Notes under the pieces: generated by a model | Told to the model about the DNA's origin: nothing | The model's database searches: none | What the model saw: only the letters and a program-made list of their open reading frames with translations | Source: Sorex araneus | Lineage: Eukaryota > Chordata > Mammalia > Eulipotyphla > Soricidae | Direction: 5' to 3' | DNA: 64,000 nucleotides | Assembly (NCBI RefSeq): GCF_027595985.1 | Contig: NC_073303.1 | Span: 373,066,386-373,130,385, forward strand | Part shown: positions 47,386-57,470 of the stretch, one piece after another | How positions within the stretch are numbered: the stretch's first letter is position 1 | How the letters are laid out: every line of letters begins with the position of its first letter | Position numbers and translations under genes: made by a program

Positions 47386-48645
47386 TATAAGCACCCAGAT
47401 CAATTGAATAGATTTAAACATCCTGAAACTGACCCTCAGGTATGTTATCAGTTAGTCTTGGATAAAGGAGGAAAAAATATGAGGTGGAGCAAAGTAAGCT
47501 TCATCAATAAGTGGTGTGGGAAAAACTGGTTAGCTATATGCAATATATATATGTATATATATACACTAAAAACGCAGAGCTCTTTCTAATTGCATGTGCA
47601 AAAATCAAAATGGACTAAAGACACTGATATCAGAACTGAATCCATAATGTACGTAAAGGAAAACATAGGCAGAACTATCCATGATGCTAAAGGCATCTTC
47701 AAGAATGAAACATCAGTGACCAAGCAGTTGGAAGTAAAGATAAACAAACAGAGCTACATAAAACTAAGAAGCTTCTGCACTTCAAAGGAAAAGATGACCA
47801 GAAATAAAGACATCCACTGGAATGGGAAAAAATATTTGTCAACACTTATCTGGTAAGGGATTGATGTCCAAGATGTATAAGGCACTGGTATAACCTAACA
47901 AAAAAAGTAAACAAAGCATGGAACCCCATCAAAAAATGGGGAGAAGAGATGAACAGAAAATTCCTCAAAGAAGAACTACAGATAGCCAAAAGGCACATGG
48001 AAGAGTGTTTTACATCACTAATTATCTAGGAGACGCAAATCAAAACAACAATAAGATATCATTGTCATGCCACATAAATTAGAACACATCAAAAAGACTA
48101 GCCAGTGGTGGTGTAGATGCAGAGAGAAAGGGACTCTCATGCACTGATGGTGGAAATGTCTATTGGTTTAGACTTTCTGGAAAACTATGATATTTCTCAA
48201 AAAATTAGAAATTTACTTATTTTTATTTATTTATTTTTTTCCTTATTTTGGTTCTCACTTGGTGATGCACAGGGGTTACTCCTGACATTGCACTCAGGAG
48301 TTACTCCTGGCGGTGCTCAGGGGACGATATGGGGTGCTGGGGATCGAATCCGGGTCGGCCGCATGCAAGGCAAACGCCCTACCTACCCGCTGTGCTATCA
48401 CTCCAGCCCCCCAAAATTAGAAATTTATTTTTCATATGACCCTATATTCATCAAAGCACTCTTCACAATAGCCACAAGTTGAGAACAGATGAGTGGATAA
48501 AGAAAATATGATACAATTAATACTATGCAGCTTTCAGGAAAAAATGAAGTCATGAAATTTGTTCACACATGGTTGGACATGGAGAGTATAATGATGAATG
48601 CAATGAGTCAGAGGGATAAACATAGAATGACTGCGATCATTTAAG
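47386..48645 (+). mobile_element. L1 ORF2 C-terminal part and 3' end
   Basis: Plus-strand homology to the ORF2 C-terminal region: DQLNRFKHPETDPQ, NKWCGKNW, SKWTKDTDIRTESIM, then [20 protein letters not shown] across frame damage. Normally this lies ~100 residues after the segment found inverted on the left. It is interrupted by a SINE-A at 48216 and an RTE at 48652. 3' UTR-like remains continue at about 49450-49660. Confidence 0.85.
48216..48412 (-). repeat. SINE-A in L1
   Basis: T-rich tail with TTTATT units, well-preserved body, B-box GGATCGAATCCGGG. Perfect 15-bp duplication AAAATTAGAAATTTA at 48201-48215 and 48413-48427. Confidence 0.95.
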
Positions 48646-48651
48646 GAGTAT

Positions 48652-49260
48652 CACTTGTATCACTTGTCCTGTTGCTCATCAATTTGCACGAGCAGGCACA
48701 AGTAATGTCTATATCCATCACTGTTGCATGCTAGTGTAGCCCAATTGTGACTACTCACTCCATATGTGAGTAGTCACAATTGGGCTACACTCAAACCATT
48801 GGTTCAGGGTCTTGATAGAGAAGTCTTACCATCTCGTAGGTGGGCGGCCACATGATCTTTTTATGTCCCATCGAATCCGGTCGGTCATTAACAACTCTAG
48901 TCCAGCGTCATCTCCAAATCGCATTAGGTGTCTGGCCCATCTGATTTTTGAAGCCTTGGGAAATGAGACAGCATCCCTGATTCTCAATCATTGATGGAGG
49001 ACAGAACTCCATATTCATTCTCTCACTTGAGTGAAACGTGATATTCCAAGTATAGTTCATTCGATTCCTCTTCGGAAGACCCTAATAGTGTTCTTATCCT
49101 GTTTTCGTAGGGCTCAAGTCTCTGAGGCGTATGTTAGTTCAGGAAGAACGGTGGAGTTGGAAAGATGTGTCCGGAGCTGGAGGTTCTTTATTCTCTTAAC
49201 AATTTCTTTAACACTCTTTAAGGCATTCCACACCTCTTCTCTTCCTCCTGCATAGCCTAG
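48652..49260 (-). mobile_element. RTE (BovB-like) LINE, 3' segment
   Basis: Minus strand reads, with frame damage and stops, VWNALKSVKEIVKRIKN, VLPELTYASET, SRFTQVRE, KIRWARHLMRFGDD and CGRPPTRW, all typical of the RTE region after the RT core. It ends in the terminal block and (AAGTGATAC)n tail at the left. A 26-bp perfect stem lies at 48733-48791. It is inserted in L1 3' sequence. AAGGAGTAT (48643-48651) and AAGGGGTAT (49446-49454) may be the target-site duplication. Confidence 0.87.
48733..48791. other. 26-bp perfect inverted repeat in the RTE 3' region
   Basis: The arm 48733-48758 (starts AGTGTAGCCCAATTGTG) pairs fully with 48766-48791 across the loop TCCATAT. The outer 12 bp are the same as in the stem at 11396. 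Confidence 0.95.
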
Positions 49261-49445
49261 GTGGCAGGTTCAGAAGGGCGATACCATTTCACCAAAACTC
49301 TTCAGTGCCCCCCTTGAGAATGTCGTGCAATGACTGGAATGGGAAGGAATGTGAGTGAAGATACATGGTCAGCAACTACACCACCTCCGCTTCGCTGACA
49401 ACATCATTCTAGTAACAGCAAACAGTAGCCAAGGGTCATGGATTC
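49261..49445 (+). mobile_element. RTE reverse transcriptase core, inverted segment
   Basis: Plus strand encodes GDTISPKLF at 49277-49303 and LRFADNIILV at 49385-49414 (catalytic DD changed to DN), with two stops between. It is opposite in direction to the 3' segment. The sense 5' end is at the junction and about 70 residues are missing between the parts, a twin-priming arrangement. Confidence 0.85.
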
Positions 49446-49674
49446 AAGGGGTATAAAAGGAAAAAGTAGTATACAAATAAGCCCAAAAGATAGTAGAAAC
49501 AAGGGCTAGGGGGACTAGGCCATGGTAGGAAACTTGTTACAAAACCTGGATGGGGAGTGCAGTAGGGACTGAGAAGGGATCATGATGAACATGATAATTG
49601 CAAATGATGACTTGGACAGAAGTCTGAGTGTTAAAAGGAGGTAAAGTCTTATGCATGACATATTTCAATAACAG

Positions 49675-50175
49675 TATTGCTCAGAGAGTCTCTTGCCCAC
49701 ACGCCTGGCTGCCTGGCTGTCTTCTCCGGGGCCCCTTGGAGGGGATGGGTTCCAGCTTCCCTCCCTGCCCGGAGCAGAGCTCACCGAAACCTAGCCACAG
49801 CCATGCTCAGGGCCCCTCTCCACACGTTCGGACAGGCCTCACGCATGAAGGTACCGGCAGAGGAACCCAGGTGTGTGTAATCCCATCAACGGTCAACATC
49901 TAGAGACTTAAAAGCAAGCTCCCAGGAGATATTTTATCACCTACTTCTCCCTCTGGGAGAAACTCTCAAGCTACTGAGAGCTTCCGGCCCACAGGGGACA
50001 GCCTCGCAAGCTTCCCATGGTGTATCCATATGCCAAAGCCAGCAACCAGCTGAATCTCATTCCCCTGACCCTGAAGCCTTTAGAAGCTTCTAAAATCTTA
50101 GGGATAGGATGAATGTAGAGATTACTGAGACCACTCGGGTCACTCGACGATCAACGGGATTTCGTGATTGCCCAT
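49675..50175 (+). repeat. L-element, copy 1 of a direct pair
   Basis: Starts with CAGAGAGTCTCTTGCCCACA and has GAGGGGATGGGTTCCAGC, ACGTTCGGACAGGCCTCACG, GAACCCAGGTGTGTGTAATC. The SINE-B-like body follows and it ends at ATCAACGGGATTTCGTGATTG. Its 5' part is longer than in the copies at 5899 and 11610. Confidence 0.78.
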
Positions 50176-50494
50176 CACTGTGCCTAAAAGTAAAATCAGA
50201 TCATCTTGTCAGATCACATGGGTTTTTCTCCCAGAAGGGAGCAACATGACGCTCCCCATAGCCATCCCACCGGACTCCACGCCAGGCTGTTTCACTCAGA
50301 GTGCCCCAGAGGGGGACAGGTGAGAGCCCTCTGCACCCCAAGGGACCCAGCCCCGACAGCCAAAAACCTCCAGAACCCAACTGCCCTCATGCTCAATGTC
50401 GTTCCCCAAAAGGGCAAGCCTCACGCATGAGCTAATGTATTCCTGGATTGCGCTGCACATCATAAGACACTCCCTATCCATTTTTTATAAGTAC
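50176..50494. other. spacer between L-elements, partly L-like
   Basis: GC-richer than its surroundings. CAAGCCTCACGCATGAG near 50413 and CCAGAACCCAACTGCCCTCA near 50370 resemble the L-element 5' region, so it may be a divergent piece of the same family. Confidence 0.45.
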
Positions 50495-51085
50495 CGCAGC
50501 AGAGAGTCTCTTGCCTACACGGCTGGCTGTCTTCCCTGGGGCCCCTCAGAGGGGATGGGCTCCAGCTTCCCTCCCCACCCCGAGCAGAGCTCCCGGCAAC
50601 CGAAGACCACCGGAACCTAGCTACAGCCATGCTTGAGGCCCCTTTTCACATGTTCGGACAGGCCTCACGCATGAAGGTACCGGCACAGGAACCCAGGTGT
50701 GTATAATCCCATCAATGGCCAACATCCAGAGACTTGAAAGCAAGCTCCCAGAAGCACGTGCATCCGCAAAGCGCTATCTTATAGCCTTATATCTTATATC
50801 TTGTAGCCTACTTCTCCCTCTGGGAGAAACTGGCAAGCTTCTGAGAGTTTCCTGCCCACATGGGACAGCCTTGCAAGCTCCCCATGTTGTATTTATATGC
50901 TAAATCCAGTAACAAGCTGGATCTCATTCCCCTGACCCTGAAAGAGTCTCCAGTGCGACATCGTTGGGAGGGCCAAGTCAAGAGAGACTTCTAAGACCTC
51001 AGGGAAAGGATGAATGGAGAGGTTACTGAGCCCACCTGAGAAATCGATGATTAACGGGATTTCATGATTGTGATCATGATCACAG
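50495..51085 (+). repeat. L-element, copy 2 of a direct pair
   Basis: Same order of blocks as copy 1, offset by about 819 bp (CAGAGAGTCTCTTGCC at 49682 and 50501). It keeps the GTTGGGAGGGCCAAG segment that copy 1 has lost and ends at TAACGGGATTTCATGATTG. A 30-bp region near 50765-50812 has a local TATCTTATA duplication. Confidence 0.78.
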
Positions 51086-52344
51086 CACATTTGATAGGGT
51101 TCAAATTGTAGGCAGCAAATTATAGAGGGAAATATATATATGCATATATACATATTTTTAATATATATATGAAAGCACACATCACTCAAACTTTAACAAC
51201 ATGTTATTGATATCCTAAACAATGGCTACTGCCAAAATAGAAGAATCTTCACATGTTTTCTCTATGGATACTTTTGAAGCATTTCCAGCGGTTTTCCATA
51301 ACAGGGAATACAAAATTCATTATTATGTGTGTGTACAGTGATTGAACTATTGATTCTTCCAATATGAGATTTCCAACTGCAGTAGACCAGGGCGTGCTGC
51401 AGCGATTATCAATGTAGTATGCCAAATATTTACTGCTCTTTTTTTTTTAGGCAAACGAGAATAGAATTCCTTAGCACTCTTCAGGGATTCTGGTGAACCA
51501 AGGGAGATGCTTTGGTCACTGTCAGTATAAACAGAAACACATTCCTTCCCATGGAAATTGTAATGGCTCAGAACTCATTTTGCTATCTTGATTATGCTGG
51601 TCAGTAGTTACTCTTTACCCCACACAGAACCTGTAATCTTCAAAAGGTATAAATGTTGGTTTTGCTGTTATAGAAAATAGTTACAGTTTGATACTACAAT
51701 GAAAACTATTCTTATTATGGAACACTGCTAAAATATCAAGGACATTAGTATGAAGTAAACATGAGATTAAACCTTTTCTCTGTAGATTTATTTTTTAATC
51801 AGTGTGACTACGCAACAAAATGACATGCTTAGATGCAGAGGCGCGTATGTCCTATTATGAACAGCATTCTAAGCTTTAGAAGTCAAAGATGTTTTTTTTA
51901 AGCCCCATTTCCCTGAAGACTTGACTTTCCCCAAACAAAAATTAGCATTCTCTTCATTTGTAATTCACTGTTCACAAAAAAGCATGGAAATTAAATGAAA
52001 CAAAGTATAATAACTGTTTTCTCTGCTGGAGTTGATATCAGTGTCCAGAGTGACTCTCCATGAATAAGGCTCTGATGATTAGCATATGAAAGAAGCATCC
52101 CTCTGCTGTGTCCCGCTAACAGGCGGGACTGTGACTCAAACAGTCTGTGAGTCTTTTGAGTCTGTGACTCAAACCGAACATTTGGTCATGGCGCTACTTC
52201 ATAAAGGATTAGCCAACATAGAAAACCTAATCTCCCCTCCTCTGGGAGTTTTTTGTATCAATCAAGCACTTAGAAAACAAGCTCATAAATGAATGTGACT
52301 TCAAAAACCTTGCAGCTGTGTTAAGATCCACTTTAGTCCCACGC
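51086..52344. other. unique sequence with TA-rich start
   Basis: A TA-rich patch at 51128-51170. A pyrimidine tract plus AG at 51430-51450 looks like a splice acceptor, but no frame downstream supports an exon. A short duplication of TCTGTGAGTCTTTTGAGTC-like sequence occurs near 52143-52170. Confidence 0.45.
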
Positions 52345-52598
52345 AGTATCATCACTGTCACTGTCACTGTCATCCCGTTGCTTATCGATTTGTTTGAGTG
52401 GGCGCCAGTAACGTCGCTCATTGAGAGACTTATTGTTACTGTTTTTGGCATATCCAATTCGCCTGGGTAGCTTGCCAGGCTCTGCCATGCGGGCTCCATA
52501 CTCTCAGTAGCTTGCCAGGTTCTCCGAGAGGGGCGGAGGAATCGAACATGGGTCAGCTGCGTGAAAGGCGAAAGCCCAACCGCTGTGCATTCGCTCAG
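52345..52598 (-). repeat. SINE-B, full length
   Basis: Left end has three GTCACT-type tail units, then the RTE-derived end, body and head. The A-box region is mutated. No clear target-site duplication found. Confidence 0.9.
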
Positions 52599-53446
52599 AA
52601 TGACATGGAAAATCAAGGAGAAGATGCACAGATGATGCTGAAAAATCTGCCCTCCAAAGAATGGGAAGCATAAGTCACAAATTTCTGAATCCCCAGGAAA
52701 ATATTGATTTCTTGTTTAATTCAGACAGTTTTCTGCATTCCAGCTGCATTCAGTATTGTGCAGATGGACAGGACAAAATGCTTCTCCTTATTTATCCTGC
52801 ATCCTCTTAGCAACAACAACTAGATTAATCAACACAGGACAATATTACACAGTTCAGCTCAGGCCTGAGGTGGCTTGGCATTTATGCTTAGAAGAAACCT
52901 GAACACTTGTGTTAAAACAGTTTCTCTTACATATTACTATTTTTTGTTTTGGAGGGAGGCATGTAGGGTCCATACTCAGCAGTGTTCAGGGTTTAAGAGT
53001 GATCCCTGAAAAAAGTCTGTGGCCCCCAAACAAAACAAAATAAAGTTAGGCTAGAGAGCATTTTTTAAAAAACATTATGCTTTATGGTAGCTCTGAGTTT
53101 ATGTAGTGGCTAAAATTATGTTGTATTTTACAGGAAGTGCAAATATTTATTTTTTTGAATCAGCCTTTAAACGTTCCTATCTCAATTGAACTTAAAAAGT
53201 CCATAGAAAATATGAATTCAGGGAAAGAGCTTGAAATTTCTATATCTAATTTAACATTCAGTATTTCTCATGAAAATTACTTTATAAAGGCGATTTCCAT
53301 ATTTCTAGAAACTAAAGGAAAACAGATCTAAAGTACAAAAAATAATTCTAATGATGAAATCGGGTCAAAATAAATGAAAGTAGAACATAGAAAATTGTTA
53401 TACTGAAACATAGATTAGGAACAACTTGTTAAAAATAGGATGCCAG
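52599..53446. other. unique AT-rich sequence
   Basis: A weak SINE-A-like piece may lie at 52940-53040 (CAGCAGTGTTCAGGGTTTAA, then GTGATCCCTGAA). Not called separately. Confidence 0.4.
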
Positions 53447-53605
53447 AGAAATTACAATAGCTAGTGTGCTTGGGTCGTATTCTTGCCCGGCAAACAGCTG
53501 ACCCAGTCTCATTCGTTGTTATGGCTTTTGCTCCTTAGATTCAAAAGACAGATTTCTGAGTACAGAGTCAGTGGAAGTCCCTGATCACTTCTGGGATAAA
53601 AATAA
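53447..53605 (+). repeat. SINE-A, diverged
   Basis: CAGAGAAATTACAATAGC head, GCCCGGCAAACAGCTGACCC, then GAGTACAGAGTCAGTGGAAG and CTGATCACTTCTGGG, with an A-rich tail. Confidence 0.62.
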
Positions 53606-53977
53606 AATATACCAAATGCAAAAGAAGATAAAACTACAATAAAACAAATAAAATAATAAATTATTTATGTTATTAAGGACTGAAATCATACACATATGAT
53701 GGTTATATCACAGTTCTTAATAATTGTTTTCAAAATATCTACATCGAAGACTAAAAATAAAAAGGAAATATCCTATAAGTTATTAGGGTTCTTTTGACAT
53801 GTATGTGAAATAGAAATACATCAAGTTATATAATTTAAATTTGAACATGTTTCTGTCATAAATTGACAAAAAAAATCTTTAAAGTAAAATAAATGCAATA
53901 CAGTGAAACATAGTATTAAAGCACTTTTAAATAATTTTGTATTAAAAAGACCACATTATTTACCCTCAAATTTTAAA
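53606..53977. other. AT-rich unique sequence
   Basis: Nothing recognised. Confidence 0.4.
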
Positions 53978-54101
53978 ATTTTAAAATCACTTTTATCCCT
54001 ATTTGTGTTATATTCTACATATATATTTTATATGTCTCATATTTTAAAATCACTTTTATCCCGATTTGTGTTATATTCTACATATATATTTTATATGTCT
54101 C
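53978..54101 (+). repeat. tandem duplication, 63-bp period
   Basis: Two copies starting ATTTTAAAATCACTTTTATC (53978 and 54041), ending TATATGTCTC. One difference seen in the main part. Confidence 0.9.
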
Positions 54102-54121
54102 CTGGGCTATGCAAAATAGTC

Positions 54122-54185
54122 ATTCTTGAGGGCAGAACCAGGAGTAACCCCTGAACACCACCAGGTGTGGCTCCAAAACCAAAAT
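54122..54185 (+). repeat. SINE-A 3' fragment
   Basis: GAGGGCAGAACCAGGAGTAA, CCCCTGAACACCACCAGG and an A-rich end. Confidence 0.72.
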
Positions 54186-54575
54186 TGAAACAAACCACCT
54201 AATACCAATAAATGCACTCTTTCACTATAATGGCAAGATCACAATACAATTTTAAAAAAATTTTCTAACATTTATTTTTTTGATTCCTAACTAAATCATG
54301 CTACCTAATTACCATTTTTTATTATGTGTGCCCATGTGAAATTTTTCTAGGAAGAGGTTTCTGAGATTTCATTTTCTCAGAGGTCTTTGATCAAAAAGAT
54401 GTGAGGATGGAATTCTTGGGCTCAATCCCGGAGGGTAAGCCTTGTTACCACGGCACAGTATTCATCCGGGACTTAGGAATTTTAAGCATTAATTTCAAAC
54501 AATTAATCTTTCCTGGTATGTGTTAAGTTTTCTTACTCTGTGTTCACAACATACTTGTATTTTAGAATTTTATAG
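54186..54575. other. unique AT-rich sequence
   Basis: Nothing recognised. Confidence 0.4.
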
Positions 54576-54727
54576 AACCGGAGCAATAGTACAGAGGAGT
54601 AGTACAAGGGCCAGCTGCAGATCTGGGTTCCACTTCCGTCATACCGTATGTTCCCCCAAGCACCGCTGGGGTGATCCCTGAGTCCAGAGCCAGGAGCACT
54701 CCTGACCGTGGCCCCCTCCCCCCAAAA
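54576..54727 (+). repeat. SINE-A, diverged
   Basis: ACCGGAGCAATAGTACAGAG head with changes before the B-box, then CCCCAAGCACCGCTGGGGTG and GAGTCCAGAGCCAGGAG. Short tail. Confidence 0.8.
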
Positions 54728-55548
54728 GAGAGTTTTACAAAGATATTTGATACTTAAGGTTACTAAGCAATGGTTCTTAATTAAGGATTTTAAAGTTTCC
54801 ATTTAAATCTAGTATAAACGATATTTGTCATTCTGCAACAATCTTTGAAAATAGCCTGTGCATGAAAGATTAGGCTTTAAAGTGTTATATTCTGATTATC
54901 ATTGAAATTTTTGCTTCCTTGACTTAGTCAAAGCTGATACTAGGCAGATAGTCTCTGCATTTATTCCTTCAGTGTTTTTACTAAATTCTGAAAATAAAAA
55001 TGCTTTTACTTTCTTTAATCTTTAAAGCCTGGATCTAAAGTGTTAAGTATTTGACATTGAGAATTTATTGTACTTTTGTTTTTAATCCTGTGTGGTCTCT
55101 TTTTTTTTTTTTGGTTCTAGACAAGAGTTTAAACATCAATAGAATTATAGAATCAGATATATATTTAAAAATAATTTTTAAAAAATTAACAAAATTGGGA
55201 ATTCCAATTTTGTAGAATTCCCTGCTATTCTTGTGGATATCATCAGGAAGTATTAAAATTTTCACTGAAAACTATTCAGTGGTAAGATAGCTTTGTGGAT
55301 ACAGAATACCAAAGAGATGCTTTATTTAATAAATAAAAATATTTAATAAAATTTAATTTAATAAATAAAATATTTATTTACTTATTTCATTGTTTTGCTA
55401 CGGTGCTATAAAAAATCTCTAAAAATTTTCTGTGTACAATTGGAAATTTTTTATGTTTCTTGGAAAATAAGAGAAAAAATATGCACATTGGGAGACTCAG
55501 GAATAACTAAAGACAAAATATGTGGAATTGACTTTTAAAAAATTGGGG
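54728..55548. other. AT-rich unique sequence
   Basis: Nothing recognised. Near 55310-55385 there are TTTAATAAATAAAA-type local repeats. Confidence 0.45.
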
Positions 55549-56037
55549 CCCCCCTCATGCCGGCTGATGACGGAAAATAACCATCTTTTTTGGTTTGTTT
55601 CCCTTTGTCAGGCAGCGTGGTGATTACTAAACAGGCGTGATCTCGGTGGCGTGGGACGAGGGGGGAAAAAATTAGAAAAGTTATGTAACAAACAGCGGGA
55701 CTTAATATCTCTACATTCTCAGCAATGGAGAGCCATCAAATGCTTCCTTGACAGTGGGACTGTCTTTTCTTTTTTGGGGGGAAACCCTAGAGACAATAGT
55801 GAGTTATGTGTTGAAACATGGACTGTAACCAAGATAAAGCGTAAACGAAGTGAAACTTATCACTTACAAGGGCGGGGACTGGGGGGGGCGGGAGGGGGTG
55901 GGAGGTATAATGGGGTGGTTGGTGATGGAATATGGGCACGGGTGAAGGGATGGGTGTTTGAGTACTGTATAACTGACATAATCCTGAGAACTTTGTAACC
56001 CTCCACATGGTGATTCAATAAAATTTAAATTAAAAAA
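55549..56037 (+). mobile_element. L1-tail composite retroposon (type 2), younger copy
   Basis: Carries the type 2 blocks AGCAATGGAGAGCCATCAAA, AACAATAGTGAG-like, GTTGAAACATGGACTGTAAC. A G-rich tract lies at 55870-55920, followed by GTGAAGGGATGGGTGTTTGA and an AATAAA with A-tail. AAAATTGGGGCCC on both sides (near 55538 and 56039) suggests its target-site duplication. It starts midway along the type 2 unit. Confidence 0.7.
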
Positions 56038-56043
56038 AAAAAT

Positions 56044-56650
56044 TGGGGCCCTCCACTGAGATGTAACCTTGGCAGCCACACATGTGCGGCCTCTCCGCTG
56101 CTGCATGACCATGACCTGGAGGCCAGCTAAACTACTTTGGGCACCAGCAGCTTCTTGCAGGAATGTCTCTGGACTGTGAACTGAGCACCAGCCTCCATCT
56201 TATGACAACCACAAAAGGGAGGTACGAGCTTGCAGTGATGTAATTTCTGGCAGAAATTTCCCTGGACTTAGTCACTAAAATGCAGAAATCCAAAACCTCG
56301 TATCTCTTCATTGTCAGCAATGGAAAACAAATTATCAAATGCTTCCTTTTCAACAGGTCTGACTTTGCGGGGGGGGGGGGACTCCAAAAAACAATAGTGA
56401 GATTTTTGTTGAAATATTGGATGTAATTTTCAAAATAAAGAGAAAAGTAAAGCGAAATTTATCAGCTACACAGGCAGGGGGTGAGGGGCGGTGTGGAGGG
56501 GAGGCATACTGGGATTCCTGGTGGTGGAATATGTGCACTGGTGAAGGGATGGGTGTTTGAGCACTGTACAACTGAGACTCAAGCCTGAAAACTTTGTAAC
56601 TTTCCACATGGTAAGTCAATAAAAAAAATTAAATAAATAAATAAATAAAA
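56044..56650 (+). mobile_element. L1-tail composite retroposon (type 2), older copy
   Basis: Long type 2 copy: GCCAGCTAAACTACTTTGGG, CTTCTTGCAGGAATGTCTC, CAATGGAAAACAAATTATCA, G-rich tract at 56475-56510, AACTTTGTAACTTTCCACATG, then an (AAAT)n tail. TTTAAAAAATTGGGG at 55534-55548 and TTTAAAAAACTTGGG at 56655-56669 could be its outer duplication. Confidence 0.7.
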
Positions 56651-56689
56651 ACAATTTAAAAAACTTGGGCAGTTTGTTTGAATGTTCAT

Positions 56690-57105
56690 TTAAAATAGGT
56701 TGTGATCAAGAACATGAGAACTGGTAGCAAGTAGGAAACAACTACCTGAGGGATCTGGGAGATATGTCAGGGAGGGGTCAAGGACTGTCATGGGGGGAAA
56801 GGTCAAACTTGAGGAGGAGGAGGAGGAGGTGGTGCTGAAAGATGGTGAAGAATTACTTAGCATGAAGCCCTATTGGCAACAGTACTGTAAACTACAATGT
56901 GAAAACTTATTTTATTAATATGTTTTTAATTAAAAAGTCTACTTTGAAGAGTCAGACCGATAGGTGGGAGGCAAAGGGGGTGGGGGGTGAGAATTGGTAG
57001 GGGGACGTGGGCCCTAGTGAAGGGATTGATGCTGAAACAGCGCATGCTTGAAACATAATCATGAATAACTGTAATTTCAGTTGACAAAAAAATGGCAATT
57101 ATAAG
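56690..57105 (+). mobile_element. two further L1-like 3' ends
   Basis: 56690-56945 has a G-rich tract, a GGA repeat and a TAATTAAAAAG end. 56950-57105 has a G-rich tract (AAAGGGGGTGGGGGGTGAG), CCTAGTGAAGGGATTGATGC and a short A run. Both resemble the tail module at lower identity. Confidence 0.5.
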
Positions 57106-57311
57106 AATACCAGAGGTTAAGAATTGGTGATCGCTAGATCATTTGCCTAAAAAAGGGAAGGAAAGGAATATTAGTAAGAAGAAATTGAGTCCTCTATATT
57201 TGATGGGGAAAATCTTGTACGTTGTATAATGTGTGAAACACAGCCCAAGAAAATAATGAATTAAAAGAGAAAGCTAGAGAGACAAAAAATAGCATAATAG
57301 AAGGTGCACAT

Positions 57312-57470
57312 GCATCACTGTATCACTGACATCCCATTGTTCGTCGATTTACCCGAGGGGGCACCAGTAATATCTCTATTCCTCCCAGCCCTGAGATTTT
57401 AGCAGCCTCTCCTTACTCATCTTTCCCAACTATTGGAGGCTCTTTCAGGGTCAGGGAAATGAGACCTATC
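57312..57470 (-). repeat. L-element 3' fragment
   Basis: Left end with TGCATCACTGTATCACTG tail, then the RTE-derived end, CAGCCCTGAGATTTTAGCAG and GGGTCAGGGAAATGAGACC. Very like the piece at 4656. Confidence 0.78.

Noticed and set aside
51430..51510. Splice-acceptor-like pyrimidine tract followed by AG
   Set aside because: All three downstream frames close quickly and no donor pairs with it.
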